5,103 nucleotides of DNA from Bacteroidales bacterium (GTDB lineage Bacteria; Bacteroidota; Bacteroidia; Bacteroidales; UBA1402): assembly GCA_023230125.1 (NCBI GenBank), contig JALNXZ010000131.1, positions 1-5,103 of the forward strand. Direction: 5' to 3'. The notes under the pieces are model-generated. The model was not told the DNA's origin and ran no database searches. It saw nothing but the letters and a program-made list of their open reading frames with translations. Of the stretch, positions 1 through 5,103 are shown one piece after another. Within the stretch, counting starts at the first letter, position 1. Every line of letters starts with the position of its first letter. Both the position numbers and the translations under genes were made by a program.

Positions 1-1
1 T

Positions 2-415
2 GCATTTCAGGGTTGCACTGGGCTGACCTCTATTTCTATACCTAGTAATGTGACTTCAATTGGGAGCAGTGCCTTTTTGGGTTGCACAGGATTAACCTCT
101 ATCACAATACCTAATAGCGTAATTTCTATTGAGAATGGTGCATTTCAGGGTTGCACTGGGCTAACCTCTATTTCTCTACCTAGTAATGTAACCTCAATTG
201 GGGATGCTGCATTTTATGGTTGTACAGGATTAACCTCAATTACATTACCAAATAATGTCACCTCAATTGGGAATGGCGCATTTCAGGGTTGCACAGGATT
301 AAAAGTTATAAATATTGGAAATAAAGTTACCTCAATTGGGAGTTCTGCTTTTTATAAATGCATAGGATTGACCTCAATTACGATACCAAATAGTGTGACC
401 TCAATTGGGAATTAT
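2..415 (+). repeat. Six 69-bp tandem repeats encoding 23-residue LRR units
   Basis: Units start at 2, 71, 140, 209, 278 and 347, each exactly 69 bp and in frame, and a partial seventh starts at 416. Units 1 and 3 are nearly identical at the DNA level (both read AFQGCTGLTSISxPSNVTSIG), more alike than neighbouring units, which suggests a two-unit duplication or gene conversion. Units 5 and 6 are the most diverged. Confidence 0.95.
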
Positions 416-823
416 GCATTTAATGGTTGTACAGGATTGGCCGTAATAATCTGTAAATCAATGACACCACCTAAAGCTGATGCCACTACTTTTTCTGCAA
501 TATATTTGAAGTGTAAACTATATATTCCTCGTGGAACTTATAATGATTATTGGCTATCAATGTGCTGGGGAGATTTTATAAACATTATTGAAGAGGAGGT
601 GACTGCCGTCAATGAAATTAATACAAATGACATAGCTGTTTATACTGAACAAAGTGATATTATAGTTAAAGGTGTAGGTATAGGAGAGACAATCTTTGTT
701 TATACCACTTCGGGAGTTCTAGTAAGAACTATCAAAGCTGACAATGATGTTAGAATCAATGTTCCTTCTAATCAAATTTATCTAGTTAGAATTGGTAGTA
801 AATCATTCAAAGTTGCATTATAA
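2..823 (+). CDS. BspA-like leucine-rich-repeat surface protein, 3' part (5' end outside window)
   Basis: The reading frame is already open at base 2 and ends at TAA 821-823, so 273 residues are visible and the true start lies upstream; the GTG at 50 is an internal Val codon of a repeat. Residues 1-138 are six 23-residue repeats of the form AFxGCTGLTSIxIPxxVTSI, typical of the LRR_5/BspA family, and a seventh begins at 139 and degenerates. Residues about 154-198 form a cap (MTPP, then LYIPRGTYNDYW), usual where these arrays end. Residues about 200-273 (VNEIN, GETIFVYTTSGVLV, IYLVRIGSKSFKVAL) resemble the C-terminal sorting or anchoring beta-sandwich of secreted Bacteroidetes proteins (type IX-like CTD or a DUF6383-like module). 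Family members are secreted or surface proteins implicated in adhesion; a specific ligand cannot be inferred. The C-terminal domain assignment rests on motif resemblance only. Confidence 0.9.
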   Translation, partial: AFQGCTGLTSISIPSNVTSIGSSAFLGCTGLTSITIPNSVISIENGAFQGCTGLTSISLPSNVTSIGDAAFYGCTGLTSITLPNNVTSIGNGAFQGCTGLKVINIGNKVTSIGSSAFYKCIGLTSITIPNSVTSIGNYAFNGCTGLAVIICKSMTPPKADATTFSAIYLKCKLYIPRGTYNDYWLSMCWGDFINIIEEEVTAVNEINTNDIAVYTEQSDIIVKGVGIGETIFVYTTSGVLVRTIKADNDVRINVPSNQIYLVRIGSKSFKVAL

Positions 824-882
824 GTAGCCAAATAGACCATTCAAGGTCACTGTAATCATTTATTTTAATTCGCTACAAAACG

Positions 883-930
883 AATAGTGTCAGGATAGTC
901 ATTTAGCGATTATTTTGACACTATTTTATT
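883..930 (+). terminator. Probable intrinsic terminator shared by convergent genes
   Basis: A perfect 10-bp inverted repeat, AATAGTGTCA (883-892) and TGACACTATT (916-925), has a 23-nt loop and on the plus strand is followed by TTTATTTTG. It lies 60 bp after the LRR stop codon. The right arm overlaps the stop codon (CTA 921-923 on plus) of the minus-strand frame, so it could serve both directions, although the T-rich tail is better for plus-strand transcripts. The stem is A/T-rich and therefore modest in strength. A second pair, TCGCTA (870-875) and TAGCGA (904-909), could compete with it. Confidence 0.55.
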
Positions 931-1382
931 TTGAATTTATTTTTCCCACGATTCACCCCTGCAACCGTTATCACACGAGTTTTTTGTCCAGGAATGACTT
1001 TAGTGATTTGCCGTAAACAACTATCCATGGCACTTCCGTCCAATTGGCTGAGATAAATGAGCTGTCGGCAGTCCCTTATCCTGGACGTGCAGATTTCCCG
1101 TCCTAAAAACGAACCTTTTGACGGAGTGCAATACTTCAACTTGGAGTCATCTAACTGATTAGGCACGTTGAACATACAAGCCACCGTAAAGCTAAATAAG
1201 CCCCAGGTTGAGACTAGCTCAGAGCCTGGGAAAACCTTACACATTGAGATAAGGCGATCCCTCAAGGCTGTTAAATGGCCTTCTACAAGCTGCTCCAATT
1301 GAGATGAGAAGGAAACGACCGTATGTCCCGTAATGCAAATTCAATTCTTCCCGTTGAGATAATTACGTCCGTCCCTTTCCAT
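921..1382 (-). pseudogene. Second cistron interrupted by an in-frame TGA (function unknown)
   Basis: An ATG at 1382-1380 shares its A with the stop of the upstream gene (TGATG), the classic layout of translational coupling. This frame reads 13 codons (MERDGRNYLNGKN), meets TGA at 1343-1341, and then stays open in the same frame for 139 more codons to TAG at 923-921. Counting both stops, the whole frame is 154 codons. A downstream start is possible, for example TTG at 1298, which would give 125 residues beginning LEQLVEGHLTALRDRL, but it has no obvious ribosome site. The product has five or more Cys, an amphipathic N-terminal stretch, a hydrophobic segment (WGLFSFTVACMF) and a basic tail ending GKNKFKIK. 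I do not recognise a family. Possible readings are a nonsense-mutated gene, a gene that restarts internally, or a long frame open by chance; the exact coupling to the upstream stop favours a real ancestral gene. Confidence 0.4.
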
Positions 1383-2359
1383 CAGGCAGCCTTCCTGTTT
1401 CTTATTGCTATTAGGAATGTAATGAAACCATCAACATCATGGCCTTTAAGCCCTAAGGCTGGTAATTGTTCTTGTATGTGCTTGAGCTCCTCAGTTGTGT
1501 ATTTCTCCAAACTCCTGCGAAATTCTTGATATGGAGTTCCCTTAAAAGCCTGGTAGAATTCCATGATTAAAAGCTCCTCATTGGTATTAATCTTTCCTGT
1601 TGAATCGATGCCATGAGCAGCCGCCTGGGGAGCGGATGCGTTCACGATTTGTTCTCCATTGAGATTTGTAACTAGTTGTTCCTTTTCTCCAATGGAAGTA
1701 TTTAAAGAATGAGACGATTCTTTCTCAATGACCTGATTATTAATAATATTATTGTTTATAATATTATTATCTATGTTATTTATATTGTTTGAATTATCTG
1801 TATTATTTAATAAGGGGGTGTCAGATTCTCCATTTGATTGTCTACCAACTTGCCCGCCAGATTGTCCACCTGATTGTCCTTCATTTTCTCCAGATGCAGA
1901 TTCATTAATATTCTCAATTGAGACATTTTCTTCCAATGTGGATTCAGCTAGATCCTTTTTGTCTTTTGATGTGGGTCTTTTCTTTTTGCAGATCATTGGA
2001 ACTACATCATTGGTTAGATCAGTCACGCAAATCTGGTCAACCTCTTTTATTTTATCCCAATTGATCTTGAATAAATTGGGTTTGTGATACTGACCTTGTT
2101 CAATAACTTCAATCAAGCTGGCTTCTTCCAATGATTGTATAGTCAACTTTACGTCCTTCTCGCACATTGGTATTCGCAATGACAGCCTTTTTATAGCTTC
2201 AGGAAAGCATTTGTTCTTCACATTGTTTTTTGCCTTTTGGTAACTCTCTTCCTGAATAAGGAGACTCATTAGCTTGAAACATGATGGATCAAGCATAAAG
2301 ATGAGATTTGTTGGTACTGGGGTAAATTGATACCCGATTGGATTTTCTTCTTTTGTCAT
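1382..2359 (-). CDS. Probable winged-helix DNA-binding protein, replication-initiator-like
   Basis: The gene encodes 325 residues from ATG at 2359-2357 to TGA at 1384-1382. Residues about 20-105 look like a winged helix: a helical N-part (PSCFKLMSLLIQEES), a helix-turn-helix-like stretch (EAIKRLSLRIPMCEKDVKLT), a recognition-type helix (IQSLEEASLIEVI) and a wing-like strand ending KPNLFKINWDKI. This is the arrangement seen at the N-terminus of phage replisome-organiser (DnaD-like) and plasmid Rep proteins. A basic patch (CKKKRPTSKDKK, about 124-135) follows. Residues 161-175 are Gly/Gln repeats and 185-208 an almost pure Asn/Ile tract, both flexible linkers. A helical C-terminal domain (about 258-325, MEFYQAFKGTPYQEF, YTTEELKHIQEQL) resembles the small C-terminal modules of such proteins. 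The leader just before the ATG is A-rich, without a Shine-Dalgarno site, as is common in Bacteroidetes. A DNA-replication or regulatory role in a mobile element is an inference; no family name is certain. Confidence 0.75.
   Translation of the reverse strand: MTKEENPIGYQFTPVPTNLIFMLDPSCFKLMSLLIQEESYQKAKNNVKNKCFPEAIKRLSLRIPMCEKDVKLTIQSLEEASLIEVIEQGQYHKPNLFKINWDKIKEVDQICVTDLTNDVVPMICKKKRPTSKDKKDLAESTLEENVSIENINESASGENEGQSGGQSGGQVGRQSNGESDTPLLNNTDNSNNINNIDNNIINNNIINNQVIEKESSHSLNTSIGEKEQLVTNLNGEQIVNASAPQAAAHGIDSTGKINTNEELLIMEFYQAFKGTPYQEFRRSLEKYTTEELKHIQEQLPALGLKGHDVDGFITFLIAIRNRKAA
1736..1879 (-). repeat. Low-complexity coding repeats (Asn/Ile tract and GQSGG repeats)
   Basis: Bases 1736-1807 are almost entirely A and T and encode the Asn/Ile tract (residues 185-208) by imperfect repetition of AAT and ATT codons. 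Bases 1835-1879 encode GQSGGQSGGQVGRQS by short near-repeats. Both are prone to slippage, so linker length may vary between strains. Confidence 0.75.
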
Positions 2360-2482
2360 AATTTACTTTTTTTATATTTTTATATTCATTATCAATTACA
2401 TATATGTATCCATGGACTCATAGGAGCACAGACGATGATCCTAGATGATCGATATGACCATCCAAGGAGGTTGTTTTACTGT

Positions 2483-2629
2483 ATATTGGTTAATTGCTGA
2501 TGGAAGACCCTATGATGAAAAAAAGTTGCTATTGATAACGGGTCTCAGTCGTGATTTTCACCACGTTTTTCGCAAATGTACTTTTCTCCATCGGAAAAAA
2601 CAGTTTTTAAGTGTTAAATATTGGTTAAT
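2483..2629. repeat. 12-bp direct repeat pair (ATATTGGTTAAT)
   Basis: ATATTGGTTAAT occurs at 2483-2494 and again at 2618-2629, both in the same orientation, 135 bp apart, upstream of the replication-initiator-like gene. This could be a pair of protein-binding sites (iteron-like), but two copies are few for an iteron array and A/T-rich DNA makes chance more likely. Confidence 0.35.
2573..2580 (-). promoter_or_regulatory. Possible -7 box for the minus-strand operon
   Basis: On the minus strand bases 2580-2573 read TACATTTG, an exact match to the Bacteroides -7 consensus TAnnTTTG. The expected TTTG-type -33 box is not clear; there is only a T-rich stretch (CTGTTTTTT) about 15-23 nt upstream. If used, the transcript would carry a leader of about 200 nt before the ATG at 2359. 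Confidence 0.35.
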
Positions 2630-2858
2630 AATAAAAATGAATTTAATTTTAATTTATCCGATTGATTAACAGGTGTTTGGGTTTGTAATAAACAAGGCGT
2701 CTTTCAAAATTTCCAAAAAAATTGGAAAAAATTTTTACACGATAAACCGTTTCCATGTATAGACAACATTTCCCCCTGGGGATGGGTGGGGGATTAAGAG
2801 CCCCTGGTACGGGAGGAAGCCCTGGGCGGATCATATAATGGAAGAAAAACAGAACCTG

Positions 2859-2890
2859 ATTGGATGGCTTCGATTAGTTTTGTACATTTG
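2859..2890 (+). promoter_or_regulatory. Bacteroides-type promoter (ATTG -33, TACATTTG -7)
   Basis: TACATTTG at 2883-2890 matches the -7 consensus TAnnTTTG exactly, and ATTG at 2859-2862 lies 20 nt upstream, close to the usual TTTG-N19-TAnnTTTG spacing of the Bacteroides primary sigma factor. Transcription would start at about 2895-2898. No protein-coding frame of note follows, but the first hairpin of the candidate RNA begins there. Confidence 0.55.
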
Positions 2891-2894
2891 CCTC

Positions 2895-3274
2895 AGTTCA
2901 GTTCCAAGTGAAAGCGTTCATTGATTGTCTGAGTGGCTGAACTTGTGAAAAAATTGCCAAATTAACGGATGAGGGTTGAGAAAAGACAAGTATTGATAGA
3001 CTAAGTTTTAGATAATCAATTGTATAAATCAAAAAGGTTCAGGTCTAACTAAGACCCAAACCAGGAACTTTCAACCAAAAGCAATGCAATGATTGGCAAT
3101 TTTGAAACAGATGAATAATTGCGTAAATCACGGATGACGTGATTGCTAGAATAGAGAAATTGGGGTACAATTGAGTATCAATCAGCTCATTACTGAAACG
3201 TAGTTTCAGGTCCCTCCATCTCCACAACTGGCACTATTTCAAGGTTTTAAAAGCCTGGATCTGGTGCCTTTTTT
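2895..3274 (+). ncRNA. Candidate structured non-coding RNA (unrecognised class)
   Basis: A stretch of about 380 nt lies between a good promoter and an intrinsic terminator, lacks a believable plus-strand protein frame, and is rich in compatible helices. In order: AGTTCAG 2895-2901 with CTGAACT 2937-2943, enclosing a 6-bp hairpin 2907-2922; a perfect 11-bp long-range helix 2950-2960 with 3093-3103 (AAAATTGCCAA/TTGGCAATTTT); nested in it 2974-2981 with 3069-3076 (GGTTGA/TCAACC plus G-U and A-U); inside that two hairpins, 2992-3020 (ATTGAT/ATCAAT) and 3036-3062 (GGTTcaGGTCT/AGACCcaAACC); then hairpins 3126-3144 (AATCACG/CGTGATT), 3158-3172 (AATTG/CAATT) and 3193-3209 (CTGAAAC/GTTTCAG); finally the terminator. 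None of these helices cross. I see no tmRNA, RNase P, SRP or tRNA signature. Alternatives are a long regulatory leader or decayed element DNA. No partner gene is identified. Confidence 0.4.
3230..3274 (+). terminator. Intrinsic terminator (GGCAC...GTGCC, T6)
   Basis: GGCAC (3230-3234) pairs with GTGCC (3264-3268), followed directly by six T (3269-3274). The loop contains a second partial stem (AGGTTTT/AAAAGCCT, 3242-3255, one bulge). The T-run is on the plus strand only; on the minus strand the hairpin is not followed by T. It therefore marks the end of a plus-strand transcript although no plus-strand protein gene precedes it, which supports an RNA gene here. Confidence 0.7.
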
Positions 3275-3339
3275 GTCTGCAATAGAAACTCAATCTCTCA
3301 AATAATAAGCCTAAACATTTTTTTCATAACCACGAAGTC

Positions 3340-4431
3340 TCATTCTTTCCTTCGAAGCGACGCTATCCAAGGACTCCAGATATATCTATAAGTTTTGCTC
3401 ATCTTTTTCTCCAGATTGCTCAGATTGAAAGAAACATACAAAGACTGTTCGTTGTATAATTGGTTCTCCGCAAAATGAAGGGTATACATTAATTTTGTCT
3501 GTACTACGTCGGATTGGAAGAACCGAATGTAAAAATCTGCCCGGTCATACTCAGAAGCACGATAAATGCGGTCACCCCAATACAAATCCATGCCATGGTC
3601 ACGATAAAAAGCCATCTGACCATCGCCCCGATAATAACTGTTTTCCAAACCCAGGCCCCTGTATTCGATTTTTGTTTCAAACATCAAAGCATGATGCTTC
3701 AACCAACCTGTATTCTCGCCACGGCCATCTTCCACCCCTACAGCCCAGCCCAAACTGGCATCCAGTTTGTCAAATCCTGTCCGCTTGGCCAAATCCACAC
3801 CGAGAGAAGTCAGGAACATTCCATTATCGTGCAAGGCTTCATCAACAACCGGATCGATAACCCCTGCATAATGGAACATATAACTGAAATTTTGGACATA
3901 GAAATCGCGTAGAGTCAAACGGGCTGATCCTCCCATAAAAAAAGTTTCATGTCTGACGTGTGTCTGACGGCTTGTCCAATCAAGCCATGCCCTGAAGTAA
4001 GAATCCTTGTGATAAAATTCCCAACAAAGACCGGTCATGGTGGGACGATAATTGTTTATGGAATCCGAAAAGAGAATCCGGGGATAATCATCCAGCACCA
4101 TTTTACGCGGAAAAGCCCCCATGATAAACCGGAACGGGGTATTATCGTATTCGTAATAGGCAATCGGGTTTAAATAGTCGATGGTCTTGTTACTGCCGAA
4201 TTCATGCATGGCATCCACACCGACAAAAACATGATGAATGGTATCCCAACTCAGGCCGATTTCAGGAGCGACGTGCACACCTGCCATCGTTTGAGGCATT
4301 TGGTAATTGGAATGGCCAAATTCAGTGTTGTCAAAAAATGAATTCACTCCAACTTTCCAGACCTTTTGTTGTGGGTAAGCCGACAAAATAAAAAAGACAC
4401 TTAGTATGAATCCCCCAAAGACACGTTTCAT
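3340..4431 (-). CDS. Secreted, probably outer-membrane protein of unknown function
   Basis: The gene encodes 363 residues from ATG 4431-4429 to TGA 3342-3340. The N-terminus is a typical Sec signal peptide: basic MKR, hydrophobic core FGGFILSVFFILSA, likely cleavage at about 18-22 before QQKVW. The mature part is rich in aromatic residues and alternating polar/hydrophobic stretches (RFIMGAF, SARLTLRDFYVQNFSYMFHYAG, FYIRFFQSDVVQTKLMYTLHFA, SLYVSFNL), consistent with a beta-barrel or beta-rich outer-membrane protein. No TonB box, lipoprotein cysteine or catalytic motif is seen. The last residues (SLRRKE) are basic and lack the terminal Phe of classical porins. It lies 123 bp downstream of the sulfatase-family gene on the same strand, so joint transcription is possible, perhaps with its own promoter in the gap. 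I do not recognise a named family. Confidence 0.85.
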   Translation of the reverse strand: MKRVFGGFILSVFFILSAYPQQKVWKVGVNSFFDNTEFGHSNYQMPQTMAGVHVAPEIGLSWDTIHHVFVGVDAMHEFGSNKTIDYLNPIAYYEYDNTPFRFIMGAFPRKMVLDDYPRILFSDSINNYRPTMTGLCWEFYHKDSYFRAWLDWTSRQTHVRHETFFMGGSARLTLRDFYVQNFSYMFHYAGVIDPVVDEALHDNGMFLTSLGVDLAKRTGFDKLDASLGWAVGVEDGRGENTGWLKHHALMFETKIEYRGLGLENSYYRGDGQMAFYRDHGMDLYWGDRIYRASEYDRADFYIRFFQSDVVQTKLMYTLHFAENQLYNEQSLYVSFNLSNLEKKMSKTYRYIWSPWIASLRRKE

Positions 4432-4476
4432 CTTATAACAAATTTAATGACAGACACTCTTTCCATTATGTACCGG

Positions 4477-4484
4477 TAAATGTA
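4477..4484 (-). promoter_or_regulatory. Possible -7 box upstream of the outer-membrane protein gene
   Basis: On the minus strand bases 4484-4477 read TACATTTA, one mismatch from TAnnTTTG and about 46 bp before the ATG. No clear TTTG -33 box is seen at the expected distance, so this is weak. Confidence 0.25.
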
Positions 4485-4506
4485 TAAAAGTTTTTTTGAA
4501 ATGTTG

Positions 4507-4540
4507 CCGGATTGATCTGATTTGGATGTAATTCAACCGG
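4507..4540 (-). other. Imperfect hairpin between the sulfatase-family and outer-membrane genes
   Basis: On the minus strand CCGGTTGA (4540-4533) can pair with TCAATCCGG (4515-4507) with one bulged base and a 17-nt loop, starting 15 nt after the sulfatase-family stop. No T-run follows, so it is a poor intrinsic terminator. It could be an mRNA-stability or processing hairpin between the two genes. Confidence 0.3.
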
Positions 4541-4554
4541 TCACAGGACTTTTT

Positions 4555-5103
4555 CTACTTTTTCAGGAAATCCTCATGCAAATATTGGGTGAAACCCCTC
4601 GCAAACTGTAGCAGAGAATCTTTCTTTTCAGTGTTGGCACCATAATAGTATTGCACTTTACCTGATCCAAGATCGGTATGGCAAGCCATCTTCTGTGAAA
4701 CGAAACCCCATCCTTCGTTGTGGAAAAAGAGGGCATATTGTTTCGGACCAAAGATGTTTTTGGCGAAATAGGACGGTTTGAATTTCCAGCCCATTTGTTG
4801 CACCAGCGTCGGACTCAAGTCCGTCTGCATACAGATGTTATTCACGACCATGGTTGTATCCACGGCACCACCGATCCAAAACATGGGTATGTGGTAGTTC
4901 TCTAATGCTGAGATGGCAACGGGTCCTGGTTCAATGGATGTATGATCGGCTGTAATGACCACCAACGTGTTGTCCCACATCGGACTGCTTTTCAGTCGGT
5001 CAATGAAGTGACCCAAACAACTGTCCGAATAGGCAATGGCATTCAGGTATTTATTCCTTCTGCTATCGCGGGGGAGACGGTTGAAAGTTTCCGGAATATC
5101 GAA
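4555..5103 (-). CDS. LTA synthase/sulfatase-family (alkaline phosphatase superfamily) protein, C-terminal part
   Basis: The frame is open from the window edge to TAG at 4557-4555, giving 182 visible residues; the start and N-terminal membrane part lie beyond base 5103. The visible part contains the conserved late core of the superfamily: NAIAYSDSCLGHFIDRLK, then WDNTLVVITADHTS. Asp53 and His54 of the visible fragment (ADH) correspond to the metal-binding Asp-His pair of LtaS-like enzymes. The segment HIPMFWIGG and the motif QTDLSPTLVQQMGW are also typical. The catalytic Thr/Ser and first metal ligands would lie upstream and cannot be checked. Relatives are membrane-anchored with a periplasmic domain that transfers phosphoglycerol or phosphoethanolamine, or hydrolyses sulfate or phosphate esters. 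Because Bacteroidetes lack classical lipoteichoic acid, modification of a lipid or surface glycan is the more likely role, by inference. The outer-membrane gene downstream may act in the same envelope process. Confidence 0.88.
   Translation of the reverse strand, partial: FDIPETFNRLPRDSRRNKYLNAIAYSDSCLGHFIDRLKSSPMWDNTLVVITADHTSIEPGPVAISALENYHIPMFWIGGAVDTTMVVNNICMQTDLSPTLVQQMGWKFKPSYFAKNIFGPKQYALFFHNEGWGFVSQKMACHTDLGSGKVQYYYGANTEKKDSLLQFARGFTQYLHEDFLKK

Larger units (their letters stand above)
2360..2858. other. Intergenic region without a convincing gene
   Basis: This divergent region has an A/T-rich left half holding the leader of the minus-strand operon and a 12-bp perfect palindrome, TACATATATGTA (2397-2408), 37 bp before the ATG, which could be an operator or chance. 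A 74-codon plus-strand frame (2445-2669) has no family resemblance and a low-complexity Ile/Leu-rich end, so I do not call it. At 2710-2728 there is an inverted repeat TTTCCAA-AAAAA-TTGGAAA embedded in A/T-rich DNA. At 2771-2829 the composition changes abruptly to a GC-rich island (GGGG, GGG and GGGGG runs at 2778-2792). A 27-codon Gly-rich frame crosses it (2755-2838) but has no other support. Confidence 0.6.

Noticed and set aside
2..415. CRISPR array
   Set aside because: The 69-bp repeats are in frame, directly adjacent without spacers, and encode leucine-rich repeats.
2445..2669. 74-codon plus-strand open frame
   Set aside because: The sequence has no recognisable domain, a low-complexity Ile/Leu-rich end that follows A/T-rich DNA, and no promoter or ribosome site in the right place; the AGGAGG at 2464-2469 lies inside the frame and is not followed by a suitably spaced start.
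2778..2813. Four-tract G-quadruplex
   Set aside because: Only three G-runs are close together; the fourth follows a gap of 18 bases, too long for a standard quadruplex.
2649..2834. 61-codon minus-strand frame
   Set aside because: It runs through the GC-rich island and the A-tract repeat, has no family resemblance, and its composition mirrors the underlying DNA.
2755..2838. 27-codon Gly/Pro-rich plus-strand peptide across the GC-rich island
   Set aside because: The Gly/Pro content follows from the G/C-rich island itself, there is no ribosome site or precursor-peptide signature, and no modification or export gene is nearby.
2778..3227. tmRNA (ssrA) gene
   Set aside because: An acceptor-like helix with G3-U70 can be drawn, but there is no GATTCGAC motif after it, no T-arm before the 3' end, no encoded CCA and no tag frame ending in ALAA or similar.
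3045..3227. 60-codon minus-strand frame
   Set aside because: It lies antisense to the hairpin-rich region, has no domain or upstream signals, and is better explained by the candidate RNA on the other strand.
3495..4173. Plus-strand open frames opposite the outer-membrane protein gene
   Set aside because: They are Pro/His/Cys-rich mirror frames of a convincing minus-strand gene with a signal peptide.

Overview
The window looks like a fragment of a Bacteroidales-type (Bacteroidetes) chromosome. The signs are a BspA-like leucine-rich-repeat protein ending in a Bacteroidetes-type C-terminal beta-sandwich, several TAnnTTTG boxes that match the -7 element of the Bacteroides primary sigma factor, A/T-rich leaders without Shine-Dalgarno sites before the minus-strand genes, and an outer-membrane-type protein beside an LTA-synthase/sulfatase-family enzyme. 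No species can be named from the sequence alone.

Layout, left to right. (1) 2-823, plus strand: the 3' part of a surface leucine-rich-repeat gene built from 69-bp tandem repeats, ending at an inverted repeat (883-925) that lies between convergent genes. (2) 921-2359, minus strand: a two-cistron unit. The first cistron (1382-2359) encodes a probable winged-helix DNA-binding protein with very low-complexity linkers, similar in outline to phage or plasmid replication-initiation proteins. The second (921-1382) starts inside the first one's stop codon (TGATG) but is broken by an in-frame TGA at its 14th codon. (3) 2360-3339: about 1 kb with no convincing protein gene. It holds a GC-rich island, short inverted and direct repeats, a good plus-strand promoter at 2859-2890, a dense series of nested and consecutive hairpins, and a clear intrinsic terminator at 3230-3274. 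This arrangement is best explained by an unrecognised structured RNA of about 380 nt. (4) 3340-5103, minus strand: the 3' part of an alkaline-phosphatase-superfamily (LTA synthase/sulfatase-like) gene and, 123 bp downstream on the same strand, a secreted, probably outer-membrane protein of 363 residues.

The right-hand pair looks like ordinary envelope genes. The middle block (about 824-3274) looks like accessory DNA: a replication-type protein, a decayed cistron, compositional patchiness, and a tRNA-end-like tail next to the terminator that may be an integration scar. The most interesting item is the candidate RNA at 2895-3274. It matches no RNA class that I recognise.
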